From the NCBI RefSeq assembly GCF_900104135.1, contig NZ_FNIV01000006.1:150572-214571 (forward strand): 64,000 bases of DNA. The letters run 5' to 3'. The position numbers and the translations under genes were made by a program. Source of the stretch: Halomonas shengliensis (GTDB lineage Bacteria > Pseudomonadota > Gammaproteobacteria > Pseudomonadales > Halomonadaceae). The notes under the pieces are model-generated. The model did no database searches. It was given only the letters and a program-made list of their open reading frames with translations, and had not been told where the DNA came from. Shown here in pieces: positions 9,040 to 26,882 of this stretch (the stretch's first letter is position 1; each line of letters starts with the position of its first letter).

Positions 9040-9072
9040 ACGACGGCCCCGATCATCGATCGGGGCCGTCGT
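9040..9072. terminator. Bidirectional terminator between fur and recN
   Basis: A perfect 14-bp stem, ACGACGGCCCCGAT/ATCGGGGCCGTCGT, with a 5-nt loop CATCG, sits between convergent fur and recN. The stem is very stable but is not followed by a T-run. Confidence 0.7.
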
Positions 9073-9113
9073 CGTCTGGGGGCATCGCCAGGAGGGGGAG
9101 GGGGGCCTGGTGC

Positions 9114-10787
9114 CTAGTGGTGGGGGCGCTGGCTGGCGTCGAGCATCTCCCGCGCGTGGGCCAGGGTGCGGTCGGAGAGGTTGACCCCACCGAGCATCCG
9201 CGCCAGCTCGCCGACCCGGCCGGCCTCGTCGAGCAGCGCCATGCGGGTCAGGGTGGTATCGCCCTCGGCCTGCTTCTCGATATGCAGGTGGCGGTGGGCC
9301 TGGGCGGCCACCTGGGGCAGGTGGGTCACGGTCATCACCTGGCCCGTCTCGCCCAGGCGGCGCAGCAGCTGGCCGACGATCTCGGCGGTGGCGCCGGAGA
9401 CCCCCACGTCGACCTCGTCGAACACCAGGCTGGGGATGGTGGAGTGGCGTGCCGCCACCACCTGGATCGCCAGGCTGATCCGCGACAGCTCGCCGCCGGA
9501 GGCGACCCGCGCCAAGGGGCGCGCCGGCTGCCCCGGGTTGGCGCTGATCAGGAAGCGCACGGCGTCGAGCCCCTCGGCGGCGGGCGCCTCGCGTTCGCTC
9601 ACCGCGACCTCGAAGCGCGCCTTGCCCATGGCCAGGAAGGCGAGCTGCTCCTGCACCGCCTCGCCGAAGCGCCCGGCGGCCCGGCGACGCGCCTCGCTTA
9701 CCTCACGGGCCAGGCGCTTCCAGCGCTCGCGCAGCGCCTCCACCTCGGCGGAGAGGGCGTCGAGGTCCTGGTCGCCCTCGTCCAGCTGTTCCAGCTCGGC
9801 ATGCAGCGCCTGGTGGCGCGCGGTGAGCTCCTCGGGCATCACGTGGTGCTTGCGCGCCAGGCGATGCACCTCGCCCAGGCGCGCCTCCACCCAGGCCAGG
9901 CGCTCGGGGTCGAGCTCGGTGTCGGCGGCCAGGTGGGTGAGTTCCCGGGCCGCCTCCTCGACCTGGATGCGCGCCTCGCCCAGCATGGCCAGTGCCTCGC
10001 CCAGGCGCCCGCGCTCGCAGCCTGGCAGCGCCTCGAGCCGGCCGATCGCCCGGGTGAGCAGGCTGACCGCGCCGCCCTCGTCGTGGTCGCAGCACTCGGC
10101 GGCGGCCTGGGTCTCGCGCAGGCGCTCCTCGGCGTGGGCCAGCTCCTCCTGCTCCTCCTCCAGCGCCTTGAGCTCGCCCTCGGCCAGCGCCAGCTGGTCG
10201 AGTTCCTCGACCTGGTAGCGCACCAGCTGGCGGCGGGCGGCCTGCTCGTCGCCATCCTCCGCCAGGCGCTTGAGCCGGCGGCGGGTGGCCTGCCAGGCGC
10301 GGAAGGTCTCGGCCATCTCGGCCACCGCCTCGCGCTGGCCGGCGAAGTCGTCGAGCAGGCGCAGGTGGGTCTCCTCGCGCAGCAGCTGCTGGTGGGCGTG
10401 TTGGCCGTGCACCTCGATCAGGTGCTCGCCCAGTGCCTTGAGGTCGGCGACGGTGGCGGGCTGGCCGTTGATCCACGCCTTGGAACGGCCGTTGGCGCCC
10501 ACCACCCGGCGCAGCAGGCAGTCGTCATCGGGCAGCTCGCGCTCGGCCAGCCACTCGCGGGCCCGGGGCAGGGCGGCGATGTCGAAGCGTGCGGTGAGGT
10601 CGGCGCGCTCGCACCCGTGGCGCACGCTGGCGGCATCGGCGCGTTCGCCCAGGCACAGGCCCAGGGCGCCGAGCAGGATCGACTTGCCGGCACCGGTCTC
10701 GCCGGTGATGGCGGTCATGCCGCCGGCAAGCTCCAGCTCGAGGTGATCGACGATGGCGAAGTCGCGTATGGCAAGTTCCGTCAGCAT
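9114..10787 (-). CDS. recN: DNA repair protein RecN (SMC-like ATPase)
   Basis: 557 residues. Walker A GETGAGKS is near residue 30, long coiled-coil arms fill the middle (many E/A/R-rich helices), and the ABC signature ASGGELSRISLA and Walker B PSLVFDEVDVG are near the C-terminus. RecN helps hold and repair double-strand breaks with RecA and is among the most strongly SOS-induced genes in E. coli. Start MLTELAIRDFAIVDHLEL by homology. A LexA-like box lies about 50 nt upstream (10838-10853), consistent with SOS control. Confidence 0.96.
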   Translation of the reverse strand: MLTELAIRDFAIVDHLELELAGGMTAITGETGAGKSILLGALGLCLGERADAASVRHGCERADLTARFDIAALPRAREWLAERELPDDDCLLRRVVGANGRSKAWINGQPATVADLKALGEHLIEVHGQHAHQQLLREETHLRLLDDFAGQREAVAEMAETFRAWQATRRRLKRLAEDGDEQAARRQLVRYQVEELDQLALAEGELKALEEEQEELAHAEERLRETQAAAECCDHDEGGAVSLLTRAIGRLEALPGCERGRLGEALAMLGEARIQVEEAARELTHLAADTELDPERLAWVEARLGEVHRLARKHHVMPEELTARHQALHAELEQLDEGDQDLDALSAEVEALRERWKRLAREVSEARRRAAGRFGEAVQEQLAFLAMGKARFEVAVSEREAPAAEGLDAVRFLISANPGQPARPLARVASGGELSRISLAIQVVAARHSTIPSLVFDEVDVGVSGATAEIVGQLLRRLGETGQVMTVTHLPQVAAQAHRHLHIEKQAEGDTTLTRMALLDEAGRVGELARMLGGVNLSDRTLAHAREMLDASQRPHH

Positions 10788-10818
10788 GCTGCCTCCCCGG
10801 TTCGGCCGCCTGGGATAC

Positions 10819-10853
10819 CTGGTCATTCATACATGATGTGTGTGTTTATACAG
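10819..10853 (-). promoter_or_regulatory. LexA-box-like sites upstream of recN
   Basis: On the minus strand, CTGTATAAACACACAC (10838-10853) matches the SOS pattern CTG-N10-CAG with one mismatch in the last triplet. A weaker CTG-N10-CAT pattern occupies 10819-10834 on the plus strand. recN is classically LexA-repressed, which supports the reading; the sites themselves are imperfect. Confidence 0.5.
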
Positions 10854-10904
10854 TAGTCGATGCCCCCTCACAATGCACGAACGACGGGTCACCAATCGTC
10901 ACGC

Positions 10905-10933
10905 CTTGAGTTCCGCGGCGGCGTCCCCATATA
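10905..10933 (+). promoter_or_regulatory. Sigma-32 heat-shock promoter for grpE
   Basis: CTTGAG (10905-10910), a 14-nt spacer and CCCCATATA (10925-10933) match the sigma-32 consensus CTTGAA-N13-15-CCCCATNT almost exactly. It lies about 80 nt before the grpE start. Confidence 0.85.
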
Positions 10934-11012
10934 GCGGGCAGAACTGTCTTTCGACCCCCATTCACGTTGCACCGGCGGCCAGGGGCCGCCGCATCCCTTG
11001 CAGGAGAGACCC

Positions 11013-11639
11013 ATGGCCAAAGATCCGCAGACCCCGCTGGACGACGAGCTCAAGCGCCAGGAGGAAGAGGCGGAGCCCCAGGTCGAGCCCGTGGAGGGCG
11101 AGCTTGCGGACGCCGCCGAGGCGGCCGACCAGGCGGAAGCGGCCGCCGTCGAGGGCGGCGACAACCCCGAGGCTGAGGTACTGGCGGCCAAGGTCGAGGA
11201 GCTCGAGCAGAGCCTCGCCGAGGCCAAGGACCAGGCCCTGCGCACCGCCGCCGAGGCCCAGAACGTGCGCCGCCGCGCCGAGCAGGAGGCGGAGAAGGCG
11301 CGCAAGTTCGCCCTGGAGAAGTTCGTCAAGGAGTTGCTGCCGGTGGTCGACAGCCTGGAGAAGGCGCTGGAGGCCATGGGTGAGGAGGCCAGCGAGGCTC
11401 ACCGCGAGGGCGTCTCCATGACGCTGAAGATGCAGCTCGACGTGCTCGGCAAGTTCGGCGTCGAGGTGGTGGAGCCCGCCGGCGAGCCCTTCGACCCGCA
11501 GTACCACGAGGCCATGGCCATGGTGCCCAACCCGGATCTCGAGCCCAACAGCGTGATGGAGGTGGTCCAGAAGGGCTACCTGCTCAACGGCCGCCTGGTG
11601 CGCCCGGCCATGGTGGTGGTCAGCCAGGCCGCCGGCTGA
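11013..11639 (+). CDS. grpE: Nucleotide exchange factor GrpE
   Basis: 208 residues. An acidic, disordered N-terminus (residues 1-55) is followed by a long helix ([21 protein letters not shown]...[21 protein letters not shown]) and the conserved core [53 protein letters not shown] GrpE dimer releases ADP from DnaK. ATG 11013 is used with GGAGAG upstream. First gene of grpE-dnaK-dnaJ, preceded by a sigma-32 promoter. Confidence 0.96.
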   Translation: MAKDPQTPLDDELKRQEEEAEPQVEPVEGELADAAEAADQAEAAAVEGGDNPEAEVLAAKVEELEQSLAEAKDQALRTAAEAQNVRRRAEQEAEKARKFALEKFVKELLPVVDSLEKALEAMGEEASEAHREGVSMTLKMQLDVLGKFGVEVVEPAGEPFDPQYHEAMAMVPNPDLEPNSVMEVVQKGYLLNGRLVRPAMVVVSQAAG

Positions 11640-11664
11640 GCAGCAACAAATCCCGGCCGCGGGG

Positions 11665-11692
11665 CTTGAAATGCGCGACGCGGCCCCCAGAT
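11665..11692 (+). promoter_or_regulatory. Second sigma-32 promoter, upstream of dnaK
   Basis: CTTGAA (11665-11670), a 14-nt spacer and CCCCAGAT (11685-11692) lie in the 120-nt grpE-dnaK gap. The -35 element is perfect and the -10 element has one difference. It would let dnaK-dnaJ be induced independently of grpE. Confidence 0.85.
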
Positions 11693-11759
11693 AGACGGCA
11701 ACCCCGCGGCGCAGGCCGCAACGACTCCGAATACACCACACGACTTTCGAGGATTTCCT

Positions 11760-13691
<1,932 letters not shown>

Positions 13692-13716
13692 CCACGCATC
13701 TGAACCACGGATGACG

Positions 13717-13745
13717 CCAGCGCGGGGGCCAGACTCCCGCGTTGG
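13717..13745 (+). terminator. Hairpin in the dnaK-dnaJ gap
   Basis: CCAGCGCGGG pairs with CCCGCGTTGG (one G-T pair) around a 9-nt loop, followed by TGTTT. It could be a partial terminator lowering dnaJ relative to dnaK, or an mRNA-stabilising stem. Known only from its structure. Confidence 0.4.
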
Positions 13746-13781
13746 TGTTTCCGAGGGACCGCGACGGAGGCGGACAGACCC

Positions 13782-14933
13782 ATGTCCAAGCGCGACTATT
13801 ACGAGGTACTGGGCGTAGAGCGCGGTGCCGATACCAAGGAAATCAAGAAGGCCTACCGACGCCTGGCCCAGAAGTACCACCCCGACCGCAACCCGGACGA
13901 TGACAGCGCGGCGGAGAAGTTCCGCGAGGTCTCCGAGGCCTACGAGGTGCTCTCCGACAGTGAGAAGCGCGCGGCCTACGACCAGTTCGGCCATGCCGGG
14001 GTCGACGGCCAGGCCGGCGGCTTCGGCGGCGGTGGCTTCGGTGGTGCCGGGGCCGGCGGCTTCAGCGACATCTTCGGCGATGTCTTCGGCGACATCTTCG
14101 GCGGCGGCGGTGGCCGGCGTCACCCCAACGCCCCGCAGCGCGGCAGCGACCTGCGCTACAACCTCGAGCTCGACCTCGAGGATGCCGTGGCCGGCACCAA
14201 CGTGGACATCCGCGTGCCGCGCCATGTGGAGTGCGAGCGCTGCGACGGCGGCGGCGCCGAGCCGGGTTCCAGCAAGGAGACCTGCCCGACCTGTAACGGC
14301 ATGGGCCAGGTGCGCATGCAGCAGGGCTTCTTCGCCGTGCAGCAGACCTGCCCGACCTGCCACGGCTCCGGCCAACACATCAAGGTGCCGTGCCACAAGT
14401 GCCACGGCGAGGGCCGGGTGCGCGAGACCCGCACCCTGTCGGTGAAGATCCCCGCCGGGGTGGATACCGGCGACCGCATCCGCCTGAATGGCGAGGGCGA
14501 GGCCGGCATCAACGGCGGCCCGCCGGGGGATCTCTACGTGCAGGTGCACCTCAAGCCGCACCCGATCTTCCAGCGCGACGGCCGCAACCTGCAGTGCGAG
14601 GTGCCGATCAACTTCGTCGACGCTGCACTCGGTGGCGAGCTCGAGGTGCCCACCCTGGGCGGCCGGGTCAAGCTCAAGATCCCGCCCGAGACCCAGACCG
14701 GCAAGCTCTTCCGCCTGCGTGGCAAGGGCGTCAAGCCGGTGCGCGGCGGCGCCCCGGGCGACCTGATCTGCAAGGTGGTGGTCGAGACCCCGGTGAAGCT
14801 CAACGAGGAGCAGAAGGAGCTGCTGCGCCAGTTCCAGGAGAGCCTGGGGGGCTCCAACAGCGCCCACCACTCGCCGAAGAAGAGCGGCTTCTTCGACGGC
14901 GTGAAGAAGTTCTTCGAGGACATGAAGCCCTAG
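13782..14933 (+). CDS. dnaJ: Chaperone DnaJ (Hsp40)
   Basis: 383 residues. The J domain has the HPD motif ([10 protein letters not shown]), followed by a Gly/Phe-rich linker (about residues 78-115). Four CxxCxGxG zinc repeats follow ([32 protein letters not shown]), then the C-terminal substrate-binding domains. It delivers substrates to DnaK and stimulates its ATPase. It follows dnaK by 90 nt on the same strand and is followed by a strong hairpin. Confidence 0.97.
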   Translation: MSKRDYYEVLGVERGADTKEIKKAYRRLAQKYHPDRNPDDDSAAEKFREVSEAYEVLSDSEKRAAYDQFGHAGVDGQAGGFGGGGFGGAGAGGFSDIFGDVFGDIFGGGGGRRHPNAPQRGSDLRYNLELDLEDAVAGTNVDIRVPRHVECERCDGGGAEPGSSKETCPTCNGMGQVRMQQGFFAVQQTCPTCHGSGQHIKVPCHKCHGEGRVRETRTLSVKIPAGVDTGDRIRLNGEGEAGINGGPPGDLYVQVHLKPHPIFQRDGRNLQCEVPINFVDAALGGELEVPTLGGRVKLKIPPETQTGKLFRLRGKGVKPVRGGAPGDLICKVVVETPVKLNEEQKELLRQFQESLGGSNSAHHSPKKSGFFDGVKKFFEDMKP

Positions 14934-14961
14934 GCGGCATCACCCCTCGAGGAGCACATGG

Positions 14962-14996
14962 CAGGGCCCCGGCATCAAACAGATGCCGGGGCCCTG
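14962..14996. terminator. Terminator hairpin between dnaJ and the HNH gene
   Basis: A perfect 14-bp stem, CAGGGCCCCGGCAT/ATGCCGGGGCCCTG, with a 7-nt loop, is placed between two convergent genes. No T-run follows on either side. Confidence 0.7.
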
Positions 14997-15023
14997 TCGC
15001 GTTCAGGTGTGGATGCGGCGCAC

Positions 15024-15980
15024 TCAGCGCCGCAGCTGGTCCAGCCGCCAGGCCAGGGCGTCGCGATCCGGCTGCCAGCGCGGGTCGCGGGGCAGCACCA
15101 GCGGCTGGCGATCCAGTTCGCACAGCCAGCGGCTGTCGGGCACCAGGGCATCCACGCTGGGGCTGACATGCCAGCGCTGGTCCGGGCCGGGGGCGATCAG
15201 CAGGTTGTCCATTGCCCAGTGCAGGTTGGGGGTCAGCGCGATGCCGTTCACCGGGCGGTCGTCCTGGCTCTCGGCGAAGGGCACCAGGTGGGCGGCCTCC
15301 ACCAGGTAGCGGTAGTCGGGGGTGATATAGCGCAGCCGGCTCGCCGCGCAGCGGTAGTCGTAGGCCTCCAGCACCAGCGAACGGAAGGCGGCGGAGCGGG
15401 CCCTGGCCTGTCTCGGGGAGTCGCCTTCCGGGCCCTTGAGCCGTTCCGGCGCCTTTTCGTAGGCGCCGCTGGCGAAGGCGTCTTCGAGGTAGTCATGCAG
15501 CCTGGCCTGGGCATCCGGGCTCCAGGAGAAGTAGCGGGCGACCAGGTGGGCGCCAGCCTCGCGGGTGGCCTCCTCGCTGGCGAGGCGTGCGTACAGTTCC
15601 GGATGCAGGCTTGCCGTGTCGAAGCGCTTGAGCAACTGGTCGAGGGATCCGGGGGCGCCCAGCTGGTCGGCGACCTCCGCCAGGGCAGGGGAAAGCGCCG
15701 GTTGCCAGAGTGACCCTGCCTCGCCGTCAGGGCCCCTATCGCTGGCCAGGAACCACAGCGGCAGCCAGGGGCGCGCCTCGCGACGGACGCCGGCGGCGAG
15801 CTCATAGAGGTCGTGATAGCGAGCGACCAGTCGGTCATCGATGGCTACGCGAGGCGAGGTGATATGCCCCGCCTGGATCTCGCAGAGGATGGCCAGCAGC
15901 AGGCAGGGCTTGTTGGGAGCCGGCCTGCCCTTGCTGTGGCCCACCCTGAGTCTCGTCAGGCACGCCAGCGCCTTGTCCAT
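15024..15980 (-). CDS. HNH endonuclease, possible phosphorothioate-DNA (type IV) restriction enzyme
   Basis: 318 residues, COG3440-like predicted restriction endonuclease. The C-terminal HNH nuclease shows YDYRCAAS (about 207-214), AAH (H231), VNGIAL (N245) and LHWAMDN (H254, D258). The N-terminal region APNKPCLLLAIL (residues 21-32) followed by PRVAIDDRLVARYHDLY resembles the sulfur-binding domain of ScoMcrA-type enzymes that cut phosphorothioate-modified DNA. The nuclease call is solid; the sulfur-binding call is a family recollection. No dnd genes or methylase are nearby, so it stands alone amid housekeeping genes. Divergent from a DUF2218 gene. Confidence 0.75.
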   Translation of the reverse strand: MDKALACLTRLRVGHSKGRPAPNKPCLLLAILCEIQAGHITSPRVAIDDRLVARYHDLYELAAGVRREARPWLPLWFLASDRGPDGEAGSLWQPALSPALAEVADQLGAPGSLDQLLKRFDTASLHPELYARLASEEATREAGAHLVARYFSWSPDAQARLHDYLEDAFASGAYEKAPERLKGPEGDSPRQARARSAAFRSLVLEAYDYRCAASRLRYITPDYRYLVEAAHLVPFAESQDDRPVNGIALTPNLHWAMDNLLIAPGPDQRWHVSPSVDALVPDSRWLCELDRQPLVLPRDPRWQPDRDALAWRLDQLRR

Positions 15981-16115
15981 CGGGTCCCTCCCTTTCCCGG
16001 GTGTCGGCGGTTCACGGTATCACGTCGCCAGTGCACGGTTGAAAGATGGTGCTTGGCGGCGGCAGTGCTGTCGTCATAGTCTGGAGGCCCGACATTCCTG
16101 CAGGAGAGTAGCGCC

Positions 16116-18171
<2,056 letters not shown>

Positions 18172-18251
18172 AGGGGTAGTCGAAGGGCGCGGTTTCCTGT
18201 AATATCCCCAAAATTTTGGCCGGGCGCACGGGCGAAAGCCCCCTTCAACAG

Positions 18252-18338
18252 CGCTTGTTGCTTCGGCCCAGGCATTCCGAGCGAATGACAACAAGCGGGA
18301 TGAAACCGGTCTAGCCATCGGGTTCGTCCCGCTTTTTT
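18252..18338 (+). promoter_or_regulatory. carA leader with competing antiterminator and terminator hairpins
   Basis: A Rho-independent terminator is clear: AAGCGGGA-TGAA (18293-18304) pairs with TTC-G-TCCCGCTT (18323-18334), ending in six T (18333-18338). Upstream, CGCTTGTTG (18252-18260) is perfectly complementary to CAACAAGCG (18289-18297), which overlaps the 5' arm of the terminator. The two structures exclude each other, as in an attenuator. A short open frame (18285-18314) covers the switching segment. The regulating signal (pyrimidine, arginine or translation rate) is not shown by the sequence. Confidence 0.7.
18285..18314 (+). CDS. Possible nine-residue leader peptide of carA
   Basis: The frame reads MTTSGMKPV then TAG. 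It begins inside the 3' arm of the putative antiterminator and ends within the terminator loop, so a ribosome on it would disturb both structures. No good ribosome-binding site precedes it (only a GAG nearby), so its translation is a guess. Confidence 0.3.
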   Translation: MTTSGMKPV

Positions 18339-18394
18339 GCGGCCCGGCGAACGGCATTGACGAGCTGTCTCTTTACACTTGGGAGGACCTAGCC

Positions 18395-19543
18395 TTGAAC
18401 AGACCCGCGATACTGGCCCTGGAAGATGGCAGCGTGTTTCACGGCACGGCCATCGGCGCCGATGGACAGACCAGCGGTGAGGTGGTGTTCAATACGGCCA
18501 TGACCGGCTACCAGGAAATCCTCACCGACCCCTCCTACACCCGACAGATCGTCACCCTCACCTATCCGCATATCGGCAACACCGGCGTCAACGCCGAGGA
18601 TGTCGAGTCCGGCGCCATCGCCGCCGCCGGCCTGGTGATCCGCGACCTGCCGCTGCTGGCCAGCAGCTTCCGCTGCGAGCAGACCCTCTCCGACTACCTC
18701 AAGGGCCAGAACGTGCTGGGCATCGCCGAGATCGATACCCGCCGGCTGACCCGCATCCTGCGCGACAAGGGCGCCCAGAACGGCGCCATCCTGGCCGGCA
18801 GCGAGGCCGAGGGTGAGGATGCCGAGGCCCGCGCCCTGGCCGCCGCCCGCGCCTTCCCGGGCCTCAAGGGCATGGATCTGGCCAAGGTGGTCTCCTGCCA
18901 GAGCCCCTACGAGTGGAGCGAGGGCGAGTGGGCCCTGGGCCAGGGCTATGCCGATGCCGCCGCCGGCGAGCGCCCCTTCCACGTGGTCGCCTACGACTTC
19001 GGCGTCAAGCGCAACATCCTGCGCATGCTCGCCTCCCGCGGCTGCCGCCTCACCGTGGTGCCGGCCCAGACCCCGGCCGCCGAGGTGCTGGCGATGGCCC
19101 CCGACGGCATCTTCCTGGCCAACGGCCCCGGCGACCCCGAGCCCTGCGACTACGCCATCACGGCGATCCAGGAGCTCCTCGAGAGCGGGATCCCGCTGTT
19201 CGGCATCTGCCTGGGCCACCAGCTGCTGGCACTGGCCAGCGGGGCGAAGACGGTGAAGATGGGCCACGGCCACCACGGCGCCAACCACCCGGTGCAGGAC
19301 CTCGACACCGGCCACGTGATGATCACCAGCCAGAACCACGGCTTCGCCGCCGACGAGGCGAGCCTGCCGGCCAACCTGCGCGCCACCCATCGCTCGCTGT
19401 TCGACGGCACCCTGCAGGGGATCGAGCGTACCGACTGCCCGGCCTTCAGCTTCCAGGGGCACCCGGAGGCGAGCCCCGGCCCCAAGGACGTCGCGCCGCT
19501 GTTCGACCGCTTCGTCGCGATGATGCAGGACCGCCGCGGCTGA
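18395..19543 (+). CDS. carA: Carbamoyl-phosphate synthase small (glutaminase) subunit
   Basis: 382 residues. The N-terminal CarA domain ([21 protein letters not shown]) and a C-terminal class I glutamine amidotransferase with the nucleophile in [12 protein letters not shown] and the catalytic His-Glu in [11 protein letters not shown] are present. It hydrolyses glutamine and channels ammonia to CarB for carbamoyl phosphate, feeding arginine and pyrimidine synthesis. The start is a TTG preceded by GGGAGG at 8-nt spacing; E. coli carA also uses UUG. Behind an attenuator-like leader. Confidence 0.97.
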   Translation: MNRPAILALEDGSVFHGTAIGADGQTSGEVVFNTAMTGYQEILTDPSYTRQIVTLTYPHIGNTGVNAEDVESGAIAAAGLVIRDLPLLASSFRCEQTLSDYLKGQNVLGIAEIDTRRLTRILRDKGAQNGAILAGSEAEGEDAEARALAAARAFPGLKGMDLAKVVSCQSPYEWSEGEWALGQGYADAAAGERPFHVVAYDFGVKRNILRMLASRGCRLTVVPAQTPAAEVLAMAPDGIFLANGPGDPEPCDYAITAIQELLESGIPLFGICLGHQLLALASGAKTVKMGHGHHGANHPVQDLDTGHVMITSQNHGFAADEASLPANLRATHRSLFDGTLQGIERTDCPAFSFQGHPEASPGPKDVAPLFDRFVAMMQDRRG

Positions 19544-19607
19544 TCCGCCGCGCGGCCCCGTCTCGAGTCACGTCGCCCCTCGTCACCCTTTTTCAGCGGG
19601 AAGCACC

Positions 19608-22850
<3,243 letters not shown>

Positions 22851-22851
22851 T

Positions 22852-23328
22852 ATGAACAAGGTCCCGATGACCGTCGCCGGAGAGGCGCGCCTGCGCGAGG
22901 AGCTCGACCACCTCAAGAGCGAGGCGCGTCCCAAGGTGATCGCCGCCATCGCCGAGGCCCGCGAGCACGGCGATCTCAAGGAGAACGCCGAGTACCATGC
23001 CGCCCGTGAGCAGCAGGGCTTCATCGAGGGGCGCATCCAGGAGATCGAGGGCAAGCTTTCCAGCGCCCAGGTGATCGACGTCACCAAGCTGCCCAAGACC
23101 GGCAAGGTGATCTTCGGGGTCACCGTCGAGCTCCTTAACCTCGACACCGACGAAGAGGTCACCTACCGCATCGTCGGCGAGGACGAGGCCGACATCAAGC
23201 AGCGGCTGATCTCGGTCACCTCGCCCATCGCCCGTGCCCTGATCGGCAAGGAGGAGGGCGACGTGGTGGTGGTCAAGACCCCCGGCGGCGATGTCGAGTA
23301 CGAGATCTCGAGCGTCGAGCACCTGTAG
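22852..23328 (+). CDS. greA: Transcription elongation factor GreA
   Basis: 158 residues, identical in length to E. coli GreA. The N-terminal coiled coil contains the conserved [31 protein letters not shown], including the acidic tip that enters the RNA polymerase secondary channel. The C-terminal FKBP-like domain ends with [21 protein letters not shown]. It triggers cleavage of backtracked transcripts. The ATG is 1 nt after the carB stop, so it is co-translated with carB. Confidence 0.97.
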   Translation: MNKVPMTVAGEARLREELDHLKSEARPKVIAAIAEAREHGDLKENAEYHAAREQQGFIEGRIQEIEGKLSSAQVIDVTKLPKTGKVIFGVTVELLNLDTDEEVTYRIVGEDEADIKQRLISVTSPIARALIGKEEGDVVVVKTPGGDVEYEISSVEHL

Positions 23329-23369
23329 CCCTTCGGGCAGCGACAAGCTGCAAGGATCACGCTACAAGA

Positions 23370-23399
23370 AAGCCCCGCAGGCGAATGCCTGCGGGGCTT
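23370..23399 (+). terminator. Terminator downstream of greA
   Basis: A stem of 13 bp, AAGCCCCGCAGGC/GCCTGCGGGGCTT, with a GAAT loop, is followed by CTTCTT. It ends the carAB-greA unit and, being symmetric, may also serve the convergent yhbY. Confidence 0.85.
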
Positions 23400-23450
23400 C
23401 TTCATCTCTGCGAGTCGGCAAGCTGTCCCTGCTCCTCGCGCGAAGCGCGG

Positions 23451-23777
23451 TCAGTGCCGCCCGTGATGCCCCTCGAAGCGCTGCACGTTGGAGAGCTTCG
23501 GGTTGGCCCGGGGGTTGTGGCGGTAGAGCAGCGCCATCTTGCCGATCTTCTGGACCAGCTCGGCGCCGCTGGCGGTGACCAGCTCGTCGAGCATGGCGCC
23601 GCGGTCGTCGCGCTCCGGCAGGGCGAGCTTCACCTTGATCAGCTCGTGGTCGGCCAGGGCCCGCTCGAGCTCGGCGAGCACGCCCTCGGAGATGCCGTTC
23701 TCGGAGACCGTGACCACCGGGTTGAGGTGGTGGCCGATGCTGCGGAATGCTTTCTTTTGTGCCTGTGACAAGCTCAT
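23451..23777 (-). CDS. yhbY: YhbY/CRM-domain ribosome-assembly RNA-binding protein
   Basis: 108 residues, a single CRM (CRS1-YhbY) domain: [42 protein letters not shown], then [20 protein letters not shown] with a GxxG-like nucleic acid loop. In E. coli the protein associates with pre-50S particles. It is divergent from rlmE, which modifies 23S rRNA, and this neighbourhood is widely conserved. Start at [12 protein letters not shown] by homology. Confidence 0.93.
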   Translation of the reverse strand: MSLSQAQKKAFRSIGHHLNPVVTVSENGISEGVLAELERALADHELIKVKLALPERDDRGAMLDELVTASGAELVQKIGKMALLYRHNPRANPKLSNVQRFEGHHGRH

Positions 23778-23942
23778 GGTATCTTGCGTCTTCCCGGTTG
23801 CGCGCAGCCGCCCATGGTACGCGGAAAACGTCGCGTCGGAAATGCCATCGGCGCGACATCTGCGCAGGCCGCCTCGGCCGAGGCGCGCCGTCCGGCACCC
23901 CGCTTCCGCCCCGTCCGTTCCCGTTCCACCCCAGGTGATGCC

Positions 23943-24620
23943 GTGGCTCGTTCCCGCACCCCGTCTCCCGATGTCGCCAGGCGCTCCGCCGGCAAGTCCA
24001 GCCCCACCAGCAAGACCAGCAAGGGTTGGCTGAAGGAGCACTTCGACGACCAGTACGTGCAGCGCTCCTGGCAGGAGGGCTACCGCTCCCGGGCCAGCTA
24101 CAAGCTGCTCGAGCTCGACGACAAGGACCGGCTCCTCACCCCCGGCATGACGGTGATCGACCTGGGGGCGGCGCCCGGGGGCTGGAGCCAGGTGGCGGCC
24201 GAGAAGGTGGGCAGCGAGGGCGTGGTGATCGCCTCCGACATCCTCGAGATGGATGCCCTGGCCGGGGTCGACTTCATCCAGGGCGACTTCACCGAGGAGA
24301 GCGTGCTGGAGGAGATCCTTTCGACCCTGGGCGAGCGACCGGTGGACCTGGTGATGTCCGACATGGCCCCCAACATGAGCGGCATGGCCGCCATCGACCA
24401 GCCCCAGGCGATGTACCTGGTGGAGCTGGCGCTGGACCTGGCCGGCCAGACCCTGCGCCCCGGCGGCACCTTCCTGGCCAAGGTGTTCCAGGGCGAGGGC
24501 TTCGACGACTATCTCAAGGCGCTGCGCGGTGCCTTCACGCGGGTGGTGACCCGTAAGCCCAGCGCGTCGCGGGCGCGCTCCCGCGAGGTCTACCTGCTGG
24601 CGCAGGGCTTTCGCGGCTGA
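23943..24620 (+). CDS. rlmE: 23S rRNA 2'-O-methyltransferase RlmE (FtsJ/RrmJ)
   Basis: 225 residues from a GTG start ([18 protein letters not shown]...). The SAM-binding motif [20 protein letters not shown], the catalytic K-D-K-E layout ([44 protein letters not shown]) and the length fit RlmE, which methylates U2552 of 23S rRNA. The GTG is preceded by AGGTGA. An in-frame ATG at 23814 would add a long low-complexity Arg/Pro/Ala extension and is less likely. Immediately upstream of ftsH, as in E. coli. Confidence 0.93.
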   Translation: MARSRTPSPDVARRSAGKSSPTSKTSKGWLKEHFDDQYVQRSWQEGYRSRASYKLLELDDKDRLLTPGMTVIDLGAAPGGWSQVAAEKVGSEGVVIASDILEMDALAGVDFIQGDFTEESVLEEILSTLGERPVDLVMSDMAPNMSGMAAIDQPQAMYLVELALDLAGQTLRPGGTFLAKVFQGEGFDDYLKALRGAFTRVVTRKPSASRARSREVYLLAQGFRG

Positions 24621-24812
24621 GCCGAGGGCGCGGAGCGGCCGCGATAGCCCCGGCCTACCGGGCCGATGGGCGGACAGCGCCGAACGCGGTGTGTCACAGT
24701 GTCTGCTGCGGTGGTCCGCCCGGCGGGCAGTGGCCGAACGCGGCCGGCTCCTGTAGTGTCCAAGGTGCCAGGCCCAGGCGGCCGACAGATTTCAGATATT
24801 GAGGGTAGTCCC

Positions 24813-26795
<1,983 letters not shown>

Positions 26796-26817
26796 GCCCG
26801 CCGTATCACCCGACGCC

Positions 26818-26840
26818 AGGCGCCCCCGCGGGGGCGCCTT
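26818..26840 (+). terminator. Hairpin between ftsH and folP
   Basis: AGGCGCCCCC and GGGGGCGCCT form a near-continuous 22-bp palindrome followed by TCG, without a T-run. It could attenuate read-through from ftsH into folP. Confidence 0.5.
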
Positions 26841-26882
26841 CGCCATTGTGGCCCCTTATTCCTGTCAACCACACGAGCGACG

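Noticed and set aside
23784..23942. N-terminal extension of RlmE starting upstream of 23943
   Set aside because: Adds an Arg/Pro/Ala-rich stretch lacking in the family and would overlap the yhbY promoter area; the GTG at 23943 gives the usual length.
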